64,000 bases of DNA from Athripsodes cinereus (Eukaryota > Arthropoda > Insecta > Trichoptera > Leptoceridae). Positions 39,101 to 46,791 of this stretch are shown here, piece after piece. The stretch spans positions 20,147,982 to 20,211,981 of the forward strand of contig OX388314.1 in the NCBI GenBank assembly GCA_947579605.1, written 5' to 3'. Positions within the stretch are counted from its first letter, which is position 1. Each line of letters starts with the position of its first letter. Under the pieces are notes generated by a model. The model searched no databases and was not told where the DNA came from. It was given only the letters and a program-made list of their open reading frames with translations. Position numbers and translations under genes: made by a program.

Positions 39101-42100
39101 GTATTTTGACTTTTAGGTAGCATGTATGTTAGACCTTTTGTTAAAAATTTAGGAACATTTTGCGGGTGTTGTATGAGATTTGTTAAAGAATTAGCAATAT
39201 AAGGTTGTAGGGATGTGAAACGTTTATACCAGAAATTATGTATTCCGTCGCAACCCGGGGATTTCCAGTTATGTGTATTTTTAATTAAGTCAACGGAAAT
39301 ATTGGAGAATTCCATTTCGTCCACATCTGAATATCGATCAATTTCCTCATTTATCATATATGCACAATTGTGCATAACGACATTTTTTTTGTTTTAAGTA
39401 CGCTGCCAACTTTTATTTCTTCATTTAGATACATAGAAATATCATTCAAGTGGAAAAAAGACCGCTAAAGCTTATTATATTAGAGGTAGTATAATTAAGA
39501 ATTTTTTTTTTTGTATCAAAAAAGGTACATTTCTGGCAATGTTAATGAATATATCGCTAGAATAATATATTGAACACGAAGATAATACTCCCAACATGTA
39601 TTTAATTATAAAAAAACACAAAGAAATTGTACAAAGTTTCAAGTAAAAAACAAATTCACATTATAAATCACATGTTTTTTGTGATGCACATAAGGATTTT
39701 GTATGTAAAGGACAGTTCACATTGTGGACCGCGGTATTACAGCGGCGATAGATATAAATACCATATCATGCATGCGCATAAATTTTAAACACTTTTTATT
39801 TGAAAAATAAGTTATTTTATTCATAATATATTATATTTTATTCATATTCCTATATAATATAATATTTTTTGTCATAGCTGCAATACATTATATGTAAACC
39901 TATCTATATAATAAGTTACTATGTGATATACCATTGTGCTCTGAACTAAAGTCTAGTTTGAGAGATCTACAGGAGTCTGATATATAAAAATATGAATAAA
40001 AAATAAGATATTACTGACACTTGTCTTATTTTTATTCCCTAAATTTTAAATCTTAGCTATAAAAGTTCAATATCTTCAGTAATTTGCGCAAGGTTCCCAT
40101 ATGTACGGGGCCCCGGACGGTTGTTCTATTCACCTGCCGTAAAAACAACAAATTTATTTCTGTGTTAATATAAATATTCTCATAGAATCATTTACTTCAT
40201 CATTAATTTCTAACTACCTGTGCAGGTACATTGCAAACTTGAATCAAAATTTGGACGAGATGTGAAATTATCTCATTGCCGTGTTGTCGATAATTGAGTC
40301 ATTATTTTCCATATAGGTATACCCACCTATTTTGTTTTATGAGAATTTTCATGCCTGCGAAAGTCTTAGAAGGGTTTTATTTATTATTATTTGTTCACGG
40401 CTCGAGTCTTTTACATGTAGAAGATTTACATACATAATTTATATAAGGTGGGCATATGTATAATGGGTTAAGACAGGGCTTCTTAAACTTTTTTATATAG
40501 CGACCCCCTTCAAGCTTAGGAAATTTTAAACGACCCCCTCCTCCATATAATGAAATATATATTAACCGTAGATGTAGGGATATCGGTCGTAATGAAACAC
40601 AATAAATAGACACCCAGGGGGGTCTCGCGACCCCCCTGGGGGTCGTGACCCACAGTTTAGGAAGCCCTGGGTTAAGACACAGCAAATTAAATTAAAAGTC
40701 AACAAAAAATTTATTTTATTAATAACAAAATAACAAAATTGTCTCAACAATAATAATCATTGATATTAAGAAACAATATACTGAGCATGTGAACTGCGCT
40801 TTATAAATCTTGTGCATAACGACGTGTCTATGGTTTATAAGCAAAGATTTTGGTTTATGCCGATATATATAGATGTAATATTGAATTGTATTTGTGTTCA
40901 ACTAATATTGGTTTTATTTTATTTATTGATGTGATTTGTTTTATTTTTACCTGAATTGTACACATTTTTTTAATGTTTACTTTATAATATTGTTTCATTT
41001 ATCATGTATTGTGGGTTGCGCGCCGTCTGGCTGCCACCACGCAAATCAAACCGCTCATTTAAATAATTTGATTTTACGAAAGATATCGGTCCCATAGTGC
41101 TGAACTTTCTTGTGCACGCTAACATTTCAAAACCGCGTAGTTTTTGCATCTCATCATCTCTTAAATTTCATCAAAACTCGAAATAAATTAATATTCATTA
41201 TTGTTGATTGTCTCTTCAAAACTTAAACAAGTCATCATTTTGTGTTACATTCCCGCTTCTATTGCCAAAACACGTGTTAAAAAAACCGACCCCTTCCGGG
41301 AATCACTCTATACAAGTGCCAGCGTGTAGTGATCAGTGTATGTCCAGTAGTTTAACAGAGAAGGATAACGACACCGACTACTCGCAACAACACAGCGGGT
41401 GAAAGGGACAAAAATACTGTTTTGTCTACCACGATGCCTATCTCAGATCTCCGTAAGAATAAGCTTCTCTATGTGTGCAACGTTTTCTTTGATGTCAACC
41501 AAAGTGGAACGCTCGAAAAGAAGGACTTCGAGTCGGCTGTTGAGAAAATCTACACTCTTCGTCATCCCAAGAACGTAGAGATGTACGACACCACGACCAA
41601 GATATGGGATGGCCTGAGGCAGAGAACTGATGCCAATAAAGATAGAGAGTCCTCTGCAGTGGCAGCAGCGTTACATGAACTTCATGTTTGACCTAGAAGA
41701 TGCTTCCAACTTGACTAAAAAGCCACGGCGCTCTTGAGATGGTCACGCACCATGAAACAGCGCCAAATACAAATCATCTTTTTATTATTATTATTATTGT
41801 AAATGGCAAATGCCTTATATTGTTCAAATAAATAATCTATCTACTCTCACGCTGTGCCCCAAGTGGGGTAGGCAGAGAGAACAAAACGCCATATAAGATA
41901 TATTAAAATATAAATAAATGAATATAAGAAAAAAAACTCCATAAGCCTATCTATCTATTTGTACAAATCAAACAAACTAACACACAGAAAAATTTCATCT
42001 ATTTCGGGTGTTGGGTCTGTGGGAAGACATTTAAGGACTTAATCTCACAATGGACGGTATGTGATCAACACGTTAGTCATCCACTCCATGCCAATAAAAC

Positions 42101-42545
42101 GTAAGACATTCAGGATAGGTGGCATAATCATCAGCGAATTGAGGATATTGAATTTCTTACTTTTTTTTACTTAAATATAATGTATCATCATAATAATAAA
42201 TAACAGTAATAAATAAATTTTAATACACAGCACTCACTGCAGGTAGGTGGCACTGGGTAACATGGAAGATTCCTTCAACTCTGTGAAACACTGCAACAGT
42301 TCAACACTGGGACTCCAGCCTTTATTCTGCAGATAGAGTTGCAGCAACATGTAAAGCTTCTCTGTAACGTAGCCCTCAGCTCCCGGGGGCACACCACTAC
42401 CCCCACCCACTGCACCAGTCCCTGCACTAGAACTTCCACCCCCTGATGCATTGCTTCCTGTCCCCCCTCCTTTCGATAAAACATTTTTCATTGTCTCCGC
42501 TAGATCCATTTTGTACACGTCTAAATATGTGCGCTTTTGGGAATC
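24109..42545 (-). CDS. Conserved minus-strand gene, nine coding exons, family not identified
   Basis: Nine exons join with consistent phase and GT-AG borders: 42238-42545, 35563-35725, 34348-34519, 33827-33940, 33036-33210, 32591-32776, 32160-32395, 25842-25938 and 24109-24166 (TAA 24109-24111), giving 502 residues. The order is: a short conserved start (KRTYLDVYKMDLAETM); a Gly/Ser linker; a helical block (EGYVTEKLYMLLQLYLQNKG); a compact block with GRLILRENGKIILPFEHFA and IEATVRA; a CPNPACRYY segment; an Arg/Glu dipeptide run; a Gln-rich coiled-coil-like part (LEKQRAIQQQIENLNQQQ); a Ser-rich linker; and a conserved carboxyl block (FAELARNLHRMRPCVRPAMC, LMDTIQLVQSLRSYLPPPH). Charge and low-complexity runs suggest a nuclear protein; that is inference. 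I do not recognise the family. The start is open: see 43308-43334. Introns hold most transposons from 26 to 42 kb. Confidence 0.88.
24838..24998 (-). CDS. Candidate alternative terminal exon of the minus-strand gene
   Basis: Between the last two exons there is a 53-codon minus-strand frame ending in TAA (24838-24840): RVLVGNPPSFSAY, then LLAQTAATNVALDTQERVRR and EKFMNNLRAT. With the acceptor CCAGAG| before 24998 it joins the exon ending at 25842 in the same phase as the final exon does. The charged helical carboxyl end looks like real protein and codon use is less AT-biased than the surroundings. The acceptor lacks a pyrimidine tract and a stop lies just upstream, so I am unsure. It could also be an exon of a different transcript. 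Confidence 0.45.
25999..29034. other. Intron sequence with GC-richer islands, no gene seen
   Basis: Within the large intron between 25939 and 32159. Two GC-richer patches (27480-27620 and 27715-27815) and one at 28720-28930 stand out from the AT-rich background and are probably decayed repeats. I could not match them to a family, and their short open frames have no recognisable motifs. Confidence 0.4.
29035..29239. mobile_element. 205-bp inverted-repeat element with 67-bp arms
   Basis: Arms 29035-29101 and 29173-29239 match at 66 of 67 positions and start AGAGGCCTGAGTCAATAACA. The arms are GC-rich (TTCCCGCTCCGTTAGCGTTC) in an AT-rich intron. I see no clean target duplication. A likely MITE able to form a stable hairpin. 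Confidence 0.85.
30740..31060 (+). mobile_element. Probable non-LTR element 3' end with A-run
   Basis: A GC-richer segment contains CTACGGGAGTGCCTCGAGGC, a small hairpin (CCAGGACTTCGCCTGGTGG near 30962) and ends in CAGTATAAAAAAAAAA (to 31059). The preceding frame (30434-30763) may be its decayed coding end. The family was not recognised. Confidence 0.4.
31450..32060 (+). pseudogene. RTE-like reverse transcriptase carboxyl fragment
   Basis: The + strand reads KFRYLGATITPEGDL (31456 on), then NACIIPILLYGCESW, ILDVRWYEHVTN, WSWLGHVLRM and GRPSFTI, and stops at TGA 32052. It is followed by GCGATGATGATG, a short simple repeat of the kind that ends RTE-like elements. It is 5'-truncated before the polymerase core and sits in an intron of the minus-strand gene, in the opposite orientation to it. 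Confidence 0.85.
33086..33137 (-). repeat. Coding CT/GA microsatellite (Arg-Glu repeat)
   Basis: A run of CTCTCC/CTCTCT on the + strand is read on the minus strand as alternating Glu and Arg codons inside the exon 33036-33210. Length changes by multiples of six would keep the frame, so it may vary between individuals. Confidence 0.85.
34965..35500 (-). pseudogene. LINE 3' fragment (Jockey/CR1-like)
   Basis: On the minus strand near 35400-35260 the frame contains NKTFSVWDARCWNNLPSSHR and FAVKKYLL, a carboxyl block common in moth LINEs. An AT-rich 3' UTR follows and ends GATGATGTGCAAAAAGAATAAAATAAAT (about 35010 to 34980). The same tail is in the tandem duplication at 12669-13107. It lies in the intron between exons 35563-35725 and 34348-34519. 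Confidence 0.7.
35955..36085 (+). mobile_element. pogo/Tigger-like terminal fragment
   Basis: CAGTGGAACCTCTCATAACG directly after a TA, followed by ACTCGTTAAGCGAAACACTCGTTATGC, is the terminal pattern of pogo/Tigger elements (repeated 'cgttat' words). The other end was not found nearby, so it is a solo end or a truncated MITE. Confidence 0.55.
36270..36700 (-). pseudogene. RTE-type element fragment, heavily decayed
   Basis: The minus strand reads ETWMWLKKDESGINAVEMRL and then, through many stops and shifts, pieces such as RGRL-like GSAGV, DLFGVPFSF and the NVEE block. This corresponds to the carboxyl part of a third RTE subfamily. It is adjacent to the R4-type element at 36860. Confidence 0.7.
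36860..39397 (-). mobile_element. R4/R2-type non-LTR retrotransposon (5'-truncated)
   Basis: The element runs on the minus strand from about 39397 to an A-run at 36869-36860. It has a 160-bp 3' UTR with a GC-rich end (GCCGCCGCGTC) just before the A-run. The coding part lacks the amino-terminal zinc finger/Myb region expected of the group, so it is 5'-truncated. It lies in the intron between exons 42238-42545 and 35563-35725, in the same orientation as the gene. Confidence 0.85.
37033..39375 (-). CDS. Reverse transcriptase with restriction-like endonuclease, 780 aa
   Basis: An uninterrupted frame. Reverse transcriptase motifs: a WKSPGCDGIHNFW start (residues 37-49), DYQKAFDSVPHSWL (170-183), IYQGDSLSPLWF (231-242) and the active-site YMDD (277-280). 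After a thumb/linker comes a Cys-His finger, CRKC...H...C (579-596), and an endonuclease core RPDLVL...YLIDIAVP (666-687) with Asp668 and Asp683. This domain order (polymerase, CCHC, restriction-like nuclease) defines the R2/R4 group, which inserts by target-primed reverse transcription; R4/Dong relatives fit best. An in-frame TAA lies 27 bp upstream of the first Met, so the amino-terminal part is missing. A 2.3-kb frame without stops indicates a young copy. Confidence 0.9.
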   Translation of the reverse strand: MHNCAYMINEEIDRYSDVDEMEFSNISVDLIKNTHNWKSPGCDGIHNFWYKRFTSLQPYIANSLTNLIQHPQNVPKFLTKGLTYMLPKSQNTTNPSQYRPITCLPTIYKILTSCLTNKIYNHVTQNKILAEEQKGCRKNHMGCKEQLIIDSVILKQIQTRNRNLNICYIDYQKAFDSVPHSWLIEIFKIYKINPTIINFLKIVMGSWNIDLNLNLNNKSITLKDIPIKRGIYQGDSLSPLWFCLAINPLSNLLNESKYGIIINRNTRSSTKISHLMYMDDIKIYAKSDTELEKLMCITKKFSDDIRMSFGLDKCKTLHIEKGKIIECQDIVSNYQINNMNSNEIYKYLGFPQSKNLNHSLIKTQLTNDFKDRLNKIFKCDLSAKNIVKAINAWAIPLLTYSFGIIKWSKTDLDKLERLIRTQLTKNRYHHPNSAKERLVLPRSIGGRGIVNISSLHNNQIESLKTFFKNKQNNSILHKIIIQADKNHTPLNLNDETVGSRLNYLNILLESWGRKELHARHLNDLNQSYVDKYASNRWLTIGELYGETEGFMLAIQDQVINTKNYQKYIIKNQNIIDDSCRKCLAKPETIQHIVSGCSTLAQTEYTYRHNHVAKIIHQNLAIKHNLLNSNNVIPYFKYNPEPVLENQNYRLYYDKTIITDRQIHHNRPDLVLHDKRNKITYLIDIAVPNTHNIQTTVAEKIRKYTELAGEIKNIWHSRSVYIIPLVMSATGVTPKSLINNLQKLDLPVNLYIKIQKSIIINTCNIVKKFLNTDISGTILVF
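40474..40669. mobile_element. hAT-type MITE, 196 bp
   Basis: Terminal inverted repeats CAGGGCTTCTTAAACT and its complement (one mismatch) are flanked by perfect 8-bp duplications GGTTAAGA (40466-40473, 40670-40677). The interior is rich in GACCCCC/GGGGGTC. Eight-base duplications and a CAG start fit the hAT superfamily. Confidence 0.92.
41240..41740 (+). pseudogene. Calexcitin / sarcoplasmic calcium-binding protein processed pseudogene
   Basis: ATG at 41434 opens MPISDLRKNKLLYVCNVFF and continues with the first EF-hand (FDVNQSGTLEKKDFE) and WDGLRQRTDANKD, the start of the second EF-hand. The second loop is then cut. After a frameshift and deletion the sequence resumes near 41665 with RYMNFMFDLEDASN, the region before the third EF-hand, and ends. 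Loss of the middle segment without intron signals, and about 200 bp of 5' UTR-like sequence before the ATG, suggest a decayed processed copy. A single exon of a real gene is less likely given the internal fusion. It lies in an intron of the minus-strand gene, opposite in orientation. Confidence 0.65.
41853..42160 (-). repeat. Repeat family A, decayed copy
   Basis: GCCCCAAGTGGGGTAGGCAG (41855 on) and GTAAGACATTCAGGATAGGTG (42100 on) are the two diagnostic blocks of family A in minus orientation. It abuts the intron donor after exon 42238-42545. Confidence 0.6.
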
Positions 42546-43306
42546 CTGAAAATTCAATGACAACAATAAAATTAAGTTGACAGTCATGCACCGTTCTGAC
42601 GAGTCGATCATCTCCTGGCCATGTAAAGAACTCAGGGTGACCAAATTTAAATTTTAGATCCTGCTAGAGGCGTAATGAAATCTGCTAAAATTTGTTAAGT
42701 ATCAGAAATAAATACTAAAAAAATGTTGAAGTAAATAAATTGTATTTCTAAAACCAAATAATATTGTATATTTTATTTAAATGATCGAACTGAATAAGAA
42801 AAATGCAGTAAAATTGTAAAATACCAAATTTTACCAATTTAATTTTGGCAACTGCAAAAATTAACTATTTTTTAAAATAAGTTTTATATTTTATTTATTT
42901 TATTGAACATAAAAAGAAATACAGATATAACTATACATAGACTATTTGATAAAAACTTAAATCTAATCATCCTCCTTATAGAGACAAGTCTCATGAAAAG
43001 GAGGGTACATATCCTGCTAAGACAACTGAAACCTGCTAAATAAAAAAGATCACCAGCTTTTAAACTACCTGACAATGTTTTCAAAGAATTTCAAACAATA
43101 GAAATAGAATTGTTAGAAAGTAGACCCCTTTTTCAATTTTTAATTTACAGCATTATTTTTATTGTTTTTCAATCGCTACCCCGAGCCAGGTATAAATCCA
43201 ATTAGATTTTACCCTTATTTTGTTTGTACATAGAGGTGTGACATAACTGTCTACAGAAGTGGTTATAAGGAAACATATTTAGAGCAAGGAGGGAAATATA
43301 TACGTA

Positions 43307-43547
43307 CCTGAGAGCCATTGAGACTCAAGTGCATTTTTGACAAAAATGGCAAATTTACAAAAAAAGCGGAAATAACACAACAGTCGTGAGTCTTAAGTAC
43401 AGAAATGCTTAGGGTCTTAAGAATTGAGGTGCGGATTACTATGGTATATACTATAGCTTATTACTAGTAAAGTGTTGAGATTTTTTCGATTAAAAAAATT
43501 GAATTTGAAAATGCCATTTTAGTACTTAAGACTAAATGGCTCTCGGG
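43307..43547. mobile_element. TA-flanked MITE, 241 bp
   Basis: Ends CCTGAGAGCCATTGAGACTC and the complement of AATGGCTCTCGGG form diverged inverted repeats of about 50 bp, and TA flanks both sides (43305-43306, 43548-43549). A Tc1/mariner-type MITE is likely. A candidate first exon of the minus-strand gene lies inside the left end. Confidence 0.65.
43308..43334 (-). CDS. Candidate 27-nt first coding exon of the minus-strand gene
   Basis: ATG at 43334 opens nine codons (MHLSLNGSQ) that end exactly at a CAG|GTACGTAT donor and continue in phase 0 into the exon starting at 42545 (DSQKRTYL). The context before ATG is AAAA. The exon lies inside one end of a TA-flanked MITE (43307-43547), so the match could be chance or a case of exonisation. 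The alternative is an upstream exon I did not find, or initiation at an internal Met of the next exon. Confidence 0.4.
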
Positions 43548-43549
43548 TA

Positions 43550-44744
43550 CAGAATTCTTATTCTGATAATATATTTTCTTCGAATATTTCTCAATTATAG
43601 TAATTTATTTATCAATATGGCACTAAGTTTAAGGTTGTTTTAGTGGTGCAGAGGTTTTCTTGAGTGATCTTTTTAGTTAGGTTTTTACTTCCATGATTTG
43701 AAGCGATATGGAATTGTGTTAACACCGCGTAAAACAAATTTTAAAACAATTATAGGCATAATAAAAAAAACTGCATCAAAACTATGACACCCTTCATTTT
43801 TTAGTTGCTTCACATTTAATATTAAAATAGTGAAAAACTCCATGAAATTAAATAGTTAAATAAAATAGTTACACACATAATAATGATATAAAATATAGGT
43901 ATGTTAGTTTTGGTGTTTGTGTCGGTGGACTGTTATTGGATTGTGTGTGAAAGTGTTTTGTTGAATTTTTACACAATACCTCAAGTGTAATTAGTAATTA
44001 GAAGTTGAATCAAATTTTATGATTTATCAACTATGAAGAGTCTTGTGAGAATCCAATAAGAATGGAAACTATTATTATACATTTTAAAAGTGGAAAGAAA
44101 TTGATGAATGCATATTATGCTATATAGTTAAATATTACCATCATAATATTATATACACAGATATTTTCTAAAAAAAAAACTTTTAAATGGGGAATTGGCG
44201 TTAAATATTAGGAGGCATCATTACATTTTTTGACATTCACATATCATAAAATTGGCATTCTCTTCAATCATTTATCAAAAAATACAAGATCATTGGAAAT
44301 ACATTAAGAAAAAGTGAAGTAAATTTGCGTATTAAGGCAAAGCCATGTCATTAACGAGGTGTAGTTATATCAATTAATTATAATCATACCAGACTGATCA
44401 TAGATGTACGAGTGGTTGCAGAGAGACACTTCTATCCTGGAAGGAACTCACTCGCATTTAACGAGAACCCAATATATTGTAATGGTGTCTTTTTCTGTCG
44501 ATAAAATAACGTTGATTTATATTAAAGTCACGCCCCAGCCACCCTAAACACAAAAATCTATTTTAAAAAACTGCAAAAAACAGCTGATTACATAGGAAGC
44601 TTTGGGATGTTGACTACCATAAACAATAATATATTTATATTTTCATGGCGACGCTTTCAAAGGCATAGACAAAGTATTTATTCTAAAATAATGTAAAGTA
44701 TTTTTCAACTAATTCATAGATAAAAATATTTAAATGTGATTCGT
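43550..44744. other. Non-coding stretch upstream of the minus-strand gene
   Basis: No exon, transposon end or promoter element was recognised. The true 5' UTR and promoter of the minus-strand gene could be here, about 3 kb from the divergent PAK1IP1 start. Confidence 0.4.
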
Positions 44745-45000
44745 GGAGCACCCGGCAAGAAATTTGTTTCCCACTCTTTTCCGTGAGTTTTCAAGTATCC
44801 TGGGTTCAGGTAGGTGTTCGAAAATATAAAAACATTCTACATCTTAAATTCAACGGTGAGGTCTGCTAACCATCCTGAATATCTTATTGTCAGTGGACAG
44901 CTTGCATGTTTATTACATGCAGGCTGGTCTGTTGGCTAACCCACTTGTGGAATAATATATGCCGATATGGTTTATAAGTAGTTGTAGTAGATAAAATTTA
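44745..45000 (+). repeat. Repeat family A, longest copy
   Basis: Begins CGTGGAGCACCCGGCAAGAAA, then TTCCCACTCTTTTCCGTGAG, GGTGTTCGAAAATATAAAAAC, ATTCAACGGTGAGGTCTGC, TTTATTACATGCAGGCTGG and CTAACCCACTTGTGGAATAA. Read in reverse, the 10095-10265 part of the inner element has the same order. No coding capacity is seen; a SINE-like or MITE family. Confidence 0.7.
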
Positions 45001-45334
45001 ATAAGTAGAAGAAAGTCACATTACTTTACGCAAGCGTGATGAGAGCGGATGCTTTGAATAGCCGGGTCGTGATCAATAAATAATAATTTAATATAAACTT
45101 TCCCCAAGAACAGTCGGTAGAAAATATTGAGTATATTTAGTGATTTTCAAAATGCCCTCCAGGCCCTCCTCTCCCCCGTATTCTATTCACCCGAAGATCT
45201 CCAATCTTTAGATATCACAGAATGCCCAATCCATTGGGAATAATTTCAGTCTGATTAAACTTTAATATTTCACAAGCAGGCCGATCACGTATCTCCATTA
45301 ATAGACCATTAAAGGTCACGTGGTCTTGTCTATG

Positions 45335-46282
45335 GATTTGCTTTTGCTTGGGGGACAAACAGTCAGATTGCGCAAATCATCCTAGTAGGATGTTATGCCA
45401 TAAGAGAAAAAAAAGAATGTCAGACGACAAAAGAATAACAAAATCGACACTGAATTCTGAGTGATAGTCAGAGCGCCCTGGAGAGTCTCAAGTCCTCACC
45501 ATTTAATCACCCTGATGACACCATATGCCTACAAATTAGGGAACGTTTGGTCAGGTGTAGGGATAGAGGAGTTGATGTCACAATGGCTTGGATTCCGAGC
45601 CATTGTGGCATACCTGGAAACGAATTAGCAGATAGGTTTGCAAAGATGGCCTTGGAGTCGGGAAGCAAAGTCCATTCGACCATCCCGGTTAACGATTTGT
45701 TGCCACTTGCTCAGGAGGGATTGTATCAGGAATGGCAGCTGCTGTGGGAGACCTCTTCTAGGTCTAAAGGCAGATTTTATGCTGCAATCCAGCCCCAAAT
45801 ATTCAAAAAGCCTTGGTTCTCCAGTATTAAACTGAACAAATTTGAGACCTCGACCATTTGCCGTATGCGTATTGGACATGTCTGTTTGAGAGCACACCTA
45901 TTTAAAATCAATGTGGTGGAAAGCCCGTTATGCGACTGTGAATGGGCGGAGGAAGACCTAGATCATGTTTTTTTGCAGTGTCCAATCAATGACCGATATC
46001 CAGACTTTCTCAAGGACCTCCGTGGGTTGGGGGTTCAGCTACCTGTAAGCGTCCCATATCTTCTGGCCCTGAATTGCAGACCTATATTCAAGCTGCTCAC
46101 TAGGTTTTTGGAGCTGAATGAGATTAAACTATGATTAACTGGTTTCTCTAGATAATATATATTTGCATAAGTAGGTCTAAGCAAATGGAGTTTTGGGTTA
46201 CTCTATGTGAAGAGTTCATACTGTTTCCTGGCGAAAACACTCTAAATGGGTGAAAAGCCAAACAAAATAAGAAGAAGAAGAC
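45335..46282 (+). pseudogene. I-type LINE 3' part with RNase H domain
   Basis: The + strand encodes RNase H pieces (GFAFAWGT-like near 45340, SQSALESLKSSPFNH near 45470) and then an open 195-codon frame (45547-46134). That frame starts with the last RNase H block AWIPSHCGIPGNELAD and has a Cys/His tail finger (CDCEWAEEDLDHVFLQC). This domain order is typical of the I/R1/LOA branch of LINEs. The upstream part is frameshifted and the polymerase is missing. The 3' end reads AATAAGAAGAAGAAG (46267-46281), a simple-repeat tail. It lies 500 bp upstream of PAK1IP1 on the same strand. Confidence 0.85.
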
Positions 46283-46791
46283 ACTGACAGTTTTTTTGAT
46301 TATTAGGTATTCTTTAGGCGTTCCACTTAATATTACACCGTAATCGTCTGTTGTGTTGGGATGCCTGATGCCCCTCAATGATTTTTCTGTGACGTCATCC
46401 TTTAATGGTCTATAAGATCAGACTGATTAATTAATTAAACTGTGAATATTTTTTCTTTTCTTCATAGGTTCTGGCTAGGAACACCTACGATGATGAAAGG
46501 AGACTGACATTTTGCAATTTTTTGTCTATGATTAAGCAATTGATCGCTCAAATTTGTTTATTTCGAACATGAGTGTGATTTTGAGGTTACATGAGTTGTT
46601 CTGAGCATCCGTAAGATATGGTACTCTCTTTGCTGAATTGTCTAGGGAAAATGTGAGGTCGTCTGTTTATTTCAATATTGAATTAGTATAAAATATTTAT
46701 TATTCTATGATAGTAAATTTATCACCCCATCAAGTTTCTTCAGTTACTCGAAGAGCAGACTGCAAGTTTATATTTATAACTTCCAATAAGA

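Noticed and set aside
45298..46410. Inverted GACCATTAAAGG words around the I-type LINE as element termini
   Set aside because: Only about 13 bp match and neighbouring sequence is unrelated; the LINE has its own simple-repeat 3' end at 46281.
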